This document shows, piece after piece, positions 58,948 through 64,000 of a stretch of 64,000 bases of DNA. Position 1 is the first letter of the stretch, and each line of letters starts with the position of its first letter. Made by a program: the position numbers and the translations under genes. The DNA is from Oryzobacter telluris (GTDB lineage Bacteria > Actinomycetota > Actinomycetes > Actinomycetales > Dermatophilaceae), in contig NZ_CP170723.1 in assembly GCF_043099285.1 (NCBI RefSeq), positions 2,852,001 through 2,916,000 of the forward strand, in the 5' to 3' direction. Under the pieces are notes generated by a model. That model was not told the origin of the DNA and ran no database searches. It saw nothing but the letters and a program-made list of their open reading frames with translations.

Positions 58948-59607
58948 GTGAGACCCGACCGACACCGCGCCGTCCTCGCCGTCCTCGTGACGCTGGCCCT
59001 CCTGGGCTGGGCCGCGCCGACGGCCTCCGCCGGGGGCCCGACCTCCGTCCTCCTCGTCAACGTCACCGACGGCCGCACGGCCTCGGCCCACGTCAGCCAG
59101 CCGAGGTACGACCAGGTCTGGCGGGCGTTCGACCAGGGCCTCGGCCCGGTGGTGACCGAGGGCACGCCCAGCGCGGAGGCGAACGCGGAGGTGCGCGCCA
59201 CCTGGCTGATCCACGACGTCACCCCGTGGCGACTCGACTCCGTGTACCGCGTGGGCTCCGACCTCTGGGTGCTGACCCAGACCGACGAGTCGGGGACCGG
59301 GACCCTGTGGGACGCCCCTGAGCGCTGGCACCACCTGACCGGGACGGACGCGACCGCGCTCGACGACCTGCTCGGTGGCCTCGGGATCGTCGGTGCGGCG
59401 ACCTCCGCCGGCTCGGCCGGTCCGGTGGCGACCTCGCCACGGGTGGTCAGCCCGGTTCCCGCGTCGGACGAGGGCCTCCTCGCCGACTGGCGGCTGGCGC
59501 TCGTCGCCGCGCTCGTCGGGGTGGGACTTGGCCTCCTCGCCGGACGGATCGGCGCTGCTCGGGCCCGCCGCGACCTCGACGGGCGGCTCGACCCGCTCCC
59601 CCAGTGA
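58948..59607 (+). CDS. Secreted protein with C-terminal membrane anchor, unknown function
   Basis: 219 residues from a GTG with GGAGGT 7 nt upstream. A signal peptide (RHRAVLAVLVTLALLGWAAPTASAGG) is followed by an exported domain of about 140 residues (SVLLVNVTDGRTASAHVSQPRYDQVWRAF, VRATWLIHDVTPWRLDSVYRVG, LWVLTQTDESGTGTLWD) and a Ser/Ala/Pro linker, then a membrane helix LALVAALVGVGLGLLAGRIG and a basic tail. This is sortase-free anchoring of an exported domain. The gap of 90 nt after the anti-sigma gene suggests it may belong to the regulon. No family was recognised. Confidence 0.75.
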   Translation: MRPDRHRAVLAVLVTLALLGWAAPTASAGGPTSVLLVNVTDGRTASAHVSQPRYDQVWRAFDQGLGPVVTEGTPSAEANAEVRATWLIHDVTPWRLDSVYRVGSDLWVLTQTDESGTGTLWDAPERWHHLTGTDATALDDLLGGLGIVGAATSAGSAGPVATSPRVVSPVPASDEGLLADWRLALVAALVGVGLGLLAGRIGAARARRDLDGRLDPLPQ

Positions 59608-59626
59608 CCGGGCGTGGCCGAAGCGG

Positions 59627-60241
59627 TCAGTCCCCGGCCGGCAGCGGCCAGTCGGCGTAGAGGTGGAGGTCCGGGCTGACCCGGACCTCCATCGGCACGG
59701 CGCCCTCGGGGACGAGGAAGACGGCGTCCCTGTCGTACTCGGCCGGCCTGGTGGACTCCTTGTCGGCGTCCATGTCGAAGCCACTCGGGTTCTGCACGTC
59801 ACGGGGCTGGCACGAGGCGAGGTCGAGGGTGCCGCCCTCCAGCGCCCTCGTGCCCGCGGCGTACTCGCGTCCACGGGTGTCGCGCAGCAGGACCTGGCAG
59901 ACCGAGAGCACGGACGTCGGGTCTGCCGCCACGTGGACGCGGACCCGCCAGGCGTCGAAGCCAGGCGGCACCGGGACCTGCTCGTCACCGGACAGCAGCA
60001 CGGTGGTCGACGGCACGGTCTCGACGTGACGGACCGAGAAGCGCAGCGGGACACGGCCGCTCTGCAGCTCGACGGTCGTCTCGAAGTGCGCCGTCCCCCG
60101 GTCGTCGAGGGAGACCTGCTCGAGCATCGCGTAGGGAAACCAGAGGTCGACGACCCGCTGGCCGCTCGCGACGACCGCGAGCACGAGGAGCACCGGCAGG
60201 GCGACCAGGGCGCGGCGCTGGGAGCGGAGGAAGGTGGTCAC
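59627..60241 (-). CDS. Exported one-TM protein, third of a coupled trio
   Basis: 204 residues. Membrane helix at about residues 12-30 (ALVALPVLLVLAVVASGQRVVDLWF), then an exported beta-rich domain with two Cys (SVCQVLLRD and LASCQPRDVQ). The GTG overlaps the stop of the previous gene by four bases. The sequence RGTAHFETTVELQSGRVPLRFSVRHVETVPST has the strand pattern of an immunoglobulin-like fold. No family was recognised. Confidence 0.7.
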   Translation of the reverse strand: MTTFLRSQRRALVALPVLLVLAVVASGQRVVDLWFPYAMLEQVSLDDRGTAHFETTVELQSGRVPLRFSVRHVETVPSTTVLLSGDEQVPVPPGFDAWRVRVHVAADPTSVLSVCQVLLRDTRGREYAAGTRALEGGTLDLASCQPRDVQNPSGFDMDADKESTRPAEYDRDAVFLVPEGAVPMEVRVSPDLHLYADWPLPAGD

Positions 60242-60891
60242 GAGGCGTCCGCCCGCGCGCCGGTCGTCGGCTCGATCTCCGGTGGCGCGGACCCGTCGAC
60301 GCGGTCGGTCCGTGCCGCCCATCGACGGACCTCGTCGGCACCGATGCCGAGGTCGATGTCGGCCATGTCGTCGCCCCGGACCTCCCGGCCCGAGCGCGCC
60401 ACCCTCAGGTGCGACCCCGCGGCGGCCGCAATGGCCACCTCGAACGACACGACGCACTCGGACTCGACGCCCGGAACCGGTGCGGCACAGAGCAGCTCGT
60501 TGCGTCCTCCGAGCGTGAGCTCCCGGCCCCGACCGTCCACCAGGGTGGCGTGGCGCAGGGGCTCGGCGTCGAGGGTGGGGGTGACCGACAGGCGGGTCAC
60601 GACCCACAGGCCGGGCGACTGCATCGGCGCGTCGGCACCGCGGTCGAGGACGGGGGCTCCGTCGACCGAGCGGGGCGTGAGCTCGGCGTACCGGAGCGTG
60701 ACGGTCTCGCCCACGGACACCGGGCGCAGGAACGGGCGGCCGAACACCACGCGCTCGTCGGCCGTGAGGGAGTCGACCACGCGGCCTGCGGCGAGGGCGG
60801 CCACGACGAGGACGAGCGTGAGGAGACCGCGGCCCAGCGGCGGTCGGGTGCGCGAGCCCGCTCCGGGGGCCTCGGCGGTGTCGGCGGTCAC
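60238..60891 (-). CDS. Exported one-TM protein, second of a coupled trio
   Basis: 217 residues. A cytoplasmic N-terminus of about 20 residues precedes a membrane helix (GLLTLVLVVAALAAGRVVDSL), then an exported domain with RYAELTPRSVDGAPVLDRG, GLWVVTRLSVTPTLDAEPLRHATLVDGRGRELTLGGRNELLCAAPVPGVESECVVSFEV. The block from the TM through the strand pattern resembles the products on both sides, suggesting one family with divergent copies. GTGA overlaps on both sides couple translation. Confidence 0.7.
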   Translation of the reverse strand: MTADTAEAPGAGSRTRPPLGRGLLTLVLVVAALAAGRVVDSLTADERVVFGRPFLRPVSVGETVTLRYAELTPRSVDGAPVLDRGADAPMQSPGLWVVTRLSVTPTLDAEPLRHATLVDGRGRELTLGGRNELLCAAPVPGVESECVVSFEVAIAAAAGSHLRVARSGREVRGDDMADIDLGIGADEVRRWAARTDRVDGSAPPEIEPTTGARADAS

Positions 60892-61574
60892 GACGACGGC
60901 TCCGGTGCCGGCGCGAACTCGGTGACCGGCACGGTGACGCGCACGGCGGGCGTGGTGTCGAACCAGGCGAAGTCCTCGTCGACGTTGCTCTGGCGCCACT
61001 GGTGGCGGTTGAGCACCACGGTCACCTCGTCGGGCACCGAGGCCGACGAGACCTGCTGGAAGAGGACCACCACGGGGTAGGTCAGCCCGGGGGCGATGTC
61101 GCCCATCCCCTCGGCGTCGTCGCCCGACAGCAGCTGCGTGGGGACGACCTCCGCGGGGCGCGCGGGCACCTCGTCGCCGTCACGGTGGTACGGCCCGACG
61201 AGGCCGTCGGCCCCCTCCAGCCGGACGAGGTCGCGCAGCGTCTGCCACGGCACGGAGGACTCCACGTCGTCGCGCACCGACACCTTCAGGCTGACGAGCA
61301 GGTAGCGACCGACGGGCTTCGGCACCGACGCGACACCCAGGTCGGTGCCGGCGCGCACCCGCTCGACCGTGACGCGGAACGGCTCGACGGCCAGCGACCT
61401 CCCGGTGGGGGCGGTCGCCGGCGGCTCGTCACGGCTGTCGTCGAGCCCGCCGAAGGCGCCGCTGCCGAGGAGGACGACGAGCACCAGGCCCACGCCGTAC
61501 TCGCGGTAGCTGCGCCCCGCGGCCCACGTGCGCGCTCCGGACAGCACGCGGCTGCCCCGTCCCCCGGACCCCAT
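60888..61574 (-). CDS. Exported one-TM protein, first of a coupled trio
   Basis: 228 residues. Membrane helix at about residues 25-45 (YREYGVGLVLVVLLGSGAFGGL) after a basic N-terminus, then an exported domain with VEPFRVTVERVRAGTDLGVASVPKPVGRYLLVSLKVSVRDDVES and EVTVVLNRHQWRQSNVDEDFAWFD. The last segment resembles DUF4352-like telokin folds. The ATG start MGSGGRGSRV is chosen because the frame above it is antisense to the MMPL gene. It lies 22 nt after the MMPL gene, so all four may be one transcript. Confidence 0.72.
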   Translation of the reverse strand: MGSGGRGSRVLSGARTWAAGRSYREYGVGLVLVVLLGSGAFGGLDDSRDEPPATAPTGRSLAVEPFRVTVERVRAGTDLGVASVPKPVGRYLLVSLKVSVRDDVESSVPWQTLRDLVRLEGADGLVGPYHRDGDEVPARPAEVVPTQLLSGDDAEGMGDIAPGLTYPVVVLFQQVSSASVPDEVTVVLNRHQWRQSNVDEDFAWFDTTPAVRVTVPVTEFAPAPEPSS

Positions 61575-61596
61575 GGGCGCCAGTATGCCCGGTCGC

Positions 61597-63657
61597 TCAC
61601 ACGGCCGCGGTGACCTCCTCGCGCGTCGCCTCGGGGGCCGGTGCGGGGAAGCGGCGGGGCCACCAGAACCGGTCGCCGAGGATGAGCCCGATGGCCGGCA
61701 CGAGGACGGTGCGCACGAGCAGGGTGTCGAGCAGGACGCCGACGCAGATGACGACGCCGAGCTGCGCGAGCACGACGAGCGGCAGCACCCCGAGCACGGC
61801 GAACACGGCCGCGAGGAGGATGCCCGCGCTCGTGATGACACCGCCGGTGGCGGCGAGAGAGCGCAGCATCCCGGCCCGCGTGCCGTGCGTGCGCGCCTCC
61901 TCGGACGCCCGGGTCACGAGGAAGATGTTGTAGTCGACGCCGAGCGCCACGAGGAACACGAACGCGAGGAGGGGCACCCCGTCATCGAGGCGCTCGAACC
62001 CGAGCACCTGGGTGAACAGCACCCAGCTGATGCCGAGGGCCGCCAGGTACGTGCCCACCACCGTGGCGACGAGGACGACGGGCGCGACGACCGAGCGGAG
62101 CAGCCCGGCCAGCGCCACGAGGACGAGCCCGAGGATGAGCGGGAGGATGACGAGCCGGTCGCGGTTCGAGGCCTCCGAGGCGTCGAGCGCCTCCGCCTCG
62201 GTCCCGCCGACGTGCGTGTCCGGGGTGTCGGCGACCGCGGCCCGCACGGCGCGCACGGCGTCCTCCGCGTCGGTGGATCCGGGTGCGGCGTCGAGGACGA
62301 CGGCGAGCTCGGACACGCCGCCACCGCTGACGGTCGGGCGCACCGATCCGACGCCCTCGACTGAGCCGAGGGTGGCCGCCAGTGCGGTCGGGTCGGCCGT
62401 GGTGACGACGAGCGTGGGGTCTGCGCTGCCGGCCGGGAAGGACTGGGCCAGGCGCTCCCCCGCCGCGATGGCCTCGGGCTTCTGGAGGAACTGGTCGGCC
62501 CCGTCGAGGCCGGCCCTGATCTGCGTGGTTCCGGCGGCGGCGACGGCCAGACCGAGGACGGTGACGACGACGAAGACCGCCGGGCGACGGGCGACGGTGT
62601 CGCCGACGCGGCGCCACAGCGAGCGGGAGTCGGCGAGGCTCGCCTGCCCGACGTGCGGGACCTTGGGCCAGAAGATCCACCGGCCGAAGACGACGAGCGT
62701 GGCGGGCAGGACGAGGAGGGCGAAGGCGGCGGCGACGACCACGCCCACGGCGCAGGCGAGCCCCAGCCCGCGGGTGGCGGGGAACAGCGAGAGCAGGAGG
62801 GTGAGCAGGCCGAGGACCACGGTCGAGGCGCTGGAGACCACGGCCTCGGTGGTGCGCCGCACGGCGTGGGCCATCGCGGCCCGGCGGTCGGGGGTGGTGC
62901 GCAGCTCGTCGCGGTAGCGGGAGATGAGCAGCAGGGCGTAGTCGGTGCCTGCACCGAAGACGAGGACCGAGAGGATGCCGACCGTCGACTCGTCCCAGAC
63001 GACGTCGACCGCCGCCAGCGTGTGGGTGGCCAGCACCGCGGCCAGCTGGTCGGCGACACCGACGACCGTCAGGGGGACGAGCCAGAGCAGCGGGCTGCGG
63101 TAGGTGATGACGAGGAGCAGCGCCACCACCGAGGCGGTCGCGGCGAGGAGCCGGACGTTGGCGCCGTCGAACACGGCGGCGAGGTCGGCCTGCACGGCGG
63201 CCGGGCCGGTGACCTGCGCGGTGAGTCCGTCGGGGAGGTCGGCCTTGACGACCTCCCGGATGTCCGCGACGAGCGCGGCGGTCTCGGTGGCGTCGTTCGC
63301 CGAGACGGGGACGACGACCGTGGCGGCGGTGCCGTCGTCGCTGACCGTGGGCGGCGCTCCCACCGCGCCCGGGACGGCCTTGGCGCGCTCGGCCACCGTC
63401 GCGAGGTCGGCCGCCGACAGGCGCTCACCCTCCCGGCTGAACAGGACGACCGCCGCGGACCCCTCCTCCTCGGGCAGCTGGGCGCGCAGCTCGGCCGCGG
63501 CGCGGCTGTCGGAGCCGAGCGGCAGCTGCGCCGTCGAGGTGTCCGGCTGCGCGGCCTGGCCGATGACGCCGATGACGGCGCCCGCGCCGAGCAGGGCGGC
63601 GAGCGCGAGGATCCCCGCCACCCACCGCCGCGTGATGAGGTCAGCGACCCTGCCCAT
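61597..63657 (-). CDS. MMPL/RND-type exporter
   Basis: 686 residues, two homologous halves each with a large extracellular loop after the first helix and five more helices. Features: N-terminal RRWVAGILALAALLGAGAVIG, LLLVITYRSPLLWLVPLTVVGVADQLAAVL, FGAGTDYALLLISRYRDEL with the Asp-Tyr pair of the proton relay, and in the second half VFLVALGVDYNIFLVTRASEEARTHGTRAGMLRSLAATGGVITSAGI. Family members export lipids or drugs. The divergent MarR-like regulator suggests induction by a small molecule. Confidence 0.93.
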   Translation of the reverse strand: MGRVADLITRRWVAGILALAALLGAGAVIGVIGQAAQPDTSTAQLPLGSDSRAAAELRAQLPEEEGSAAVVLFSREGERLSAADLATVAERAKAVPGAVGAPPTVSDDGTAATVVVPVSANDATETAALVADIREVVKADLPDGLTAQVTGPAAVQADLAAVFDGANVRLLAATASVVALLLVITYRSPLLWLVPLTVVGVADQLAAVLATHTLAAVDVVWDESTVGILSVLVFGAGTDYALLLISRYRDELRTTPDRRAAMAHAVRRTTEAVVSSASTVVLGLLTLLLSLFPATRGLGLACAVGVVVAAAFALLVLPATLVVFGRWIFWPKVPHVGQASLADSRSLWRRVGDTVARRPAVFVVVTVLGLAVAAAGTTQIRAGLDGADQFLQKPEAIAAGERLAQSFPAGSADPTLVVTTADPTALAATLGSVEGVGSVRPTVSGGGVSELAVVLDAAPGSTDAEDAVRAVRAAVADTPDTHVGGTEAEALDASEASNRDRLVILPLILGLVLVALAGLLRSVVAPVVLVATVVGTYLAALGISWVLFTQVLGFERLDDGVPLLAFVFLVALGVDYNIFLVTRASEEARTHGTRAGMLRSLAATGGVITSAGILLAAVFAVLGVLPLVVLAQLGVVICVGVLLDTLLVRTVLVPAIGLILGDRFWWPRRFPAPAPEATREEVTAAV

Positions 63658-63691
63658 CGATGGTCTCCCTTGCTACAGTGGTCATTCAGAA

Positions 63692-63715
63692 GATGATTCA
63701 TCAAGTTACTAAGTA
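63692..63715. promoter_or_regulatory. AT-rich operator between MMPL and MarR genes
   Basis: Two short palindromes lie in the only AT-rich stretch of this end: GATGATTCATC (63692-63702) and TACTAAGTA (63707-63715), the second ending one base before the regulator's GTG. They are placed to overlap both divergent promoters, as expected of a MarR operator. Confidence 0.5.
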
Positions 63716-63716
63716 G

Positions 63717-64000
63717 GTGAGCGATATTACGGATGACGCGGCCCCGGGCGCAACCCGGGCTTCGACAGCCCCCTCGGCGACCGGCCGGGCTGACGGCCCC
63801 GCGGGCGTGGAGTCCGTCGTGCCCGGGTACCGCCGCTCTCCGTCGCTCGAGGCGCTCCAGGAGCTCGTCGACGTCGCGGGGCAGGTCCCCCACGAGGTGG
63901 CCCGGAAGGCCGGGCTGTCGGTCAGCGAGCTGCACTCCCTGCGCCACCTGATGAACGCGCCGATGGGACCGGTCGAGCTGGCCCGCGAGCTCGGGGTCAC
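63717..64000 (+). CDS. MarR-like winged-helix regulator, cut by window edge
   Basis: At least 94 codons from a GTG (VSDITDDAAPGATRAST). After a disordered N-terminus of about 35 residues come helices SPSLEALQELVDVAGQVPHEVARKAGLSVSELHSLRHLMNAPMGPVELARELGVT, where the last block is the start of a MarR winged helix with the LHSLRHLM helix. The stop lies beyond the window. It is divergent from the MMPL gene, with an AT-rich operator between, so it probably represses that exporter. Confidence 0.75.
   Translation, partial: MSDITDDAAPGATRASTAPSATGRADGPAGVESVVPGYRRSPSLEALQELVDVAGQVPHEVARKAGLSVSELHSLRHLMNAPMGPVELARELGV

Overview
The window is very GC-rich, with strong G/C bias at third codon positions and many GTG starts. 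It carries typical actinomycete gene sets: an F420-pathway CofC/FbiD, a HU protein with a long Lys/Ala/Pro tail, NdgR beside leuCD, a DAK2 protein between recG and rpmB, and a stand-alone Lrp ligand domain. The best guess is a chromosomal segment of a Micrococcales-type actinomycete, possibly Intrasporangiaceae; the family is inference. No phage, insertion sequence, CRISPR or rRNA is visible.

Layout. 1-10 kb (mostly minus): rnc (cut by the left edge), rpmF, DUF177, a surface acyltransferase, coaD, a hemerythrin-like protein, rsmD, recG and a DAK2/FakA-like protein, with rpmB divergent. 10-18 kb: thiL, a small Lrp-domain protein, a DUF3515 lipoprotein, ddl, a gamma-family PLP lyase, gpsA-plsC, cofC with an extra C-terminal domain, and hupB. 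18-24 kb: leuCD with divergent ndgR, a tandem intergenic repeat, a truncated siroheme-synthase-like protein, a MerR/DUF4188 divergent pair and a BASS-family transporter. 24-31 kb: tRNA-Glu(CUC), tRNA-Gln(CUG), gltX, a HAD phosphatase, a DUF2306 protein, an FAH-family protein, an SGNH lipoprotein, a protein of the family annotated as 3-methyladenine DNA glycosylase, and a methyltransferase.

31-56 kb is dominated by branched-chain amino acid synthesis: cimA, ilvE, leuB, ilvB-ilvN-ilvC and ilvD, plus serA. Both cimA and ilvB are preceded by short leader peptides rich in Ile or Val/Leu codons, followed by stem-loops that look like transcription attenuators. Between cimA and ilvE lies a catabolic cluster (FadR-type regulator, glutamine-synthetase-like ligase, aldehyde dehydrogenase, SDR, class-I glutamine amidotransferase) that fits gamma-glutamylation of an amine or amino alcohol. 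51-54.5 kb holds a SUKH-type protein and an ABC exporter that overlaps the end of ilvD.

56-64 kb: a polytopic membrane protein, an ECF sigma factor with a coupled one-TM anti-sigma candidate, a secreted tail-anchored protein, three overlapping genes for one-TM exported proteins, an MMPL exporter, and a divergent MarR-like regulator cut by the right edge.

Regulatory DNA includes three related palindromes centred on GTGATC, several leaderless-looking promoters with a -10 element 6-7 nt before the start codon, a MerR operator placed inside a promoter spacer, and several long hairpins at gene ends.
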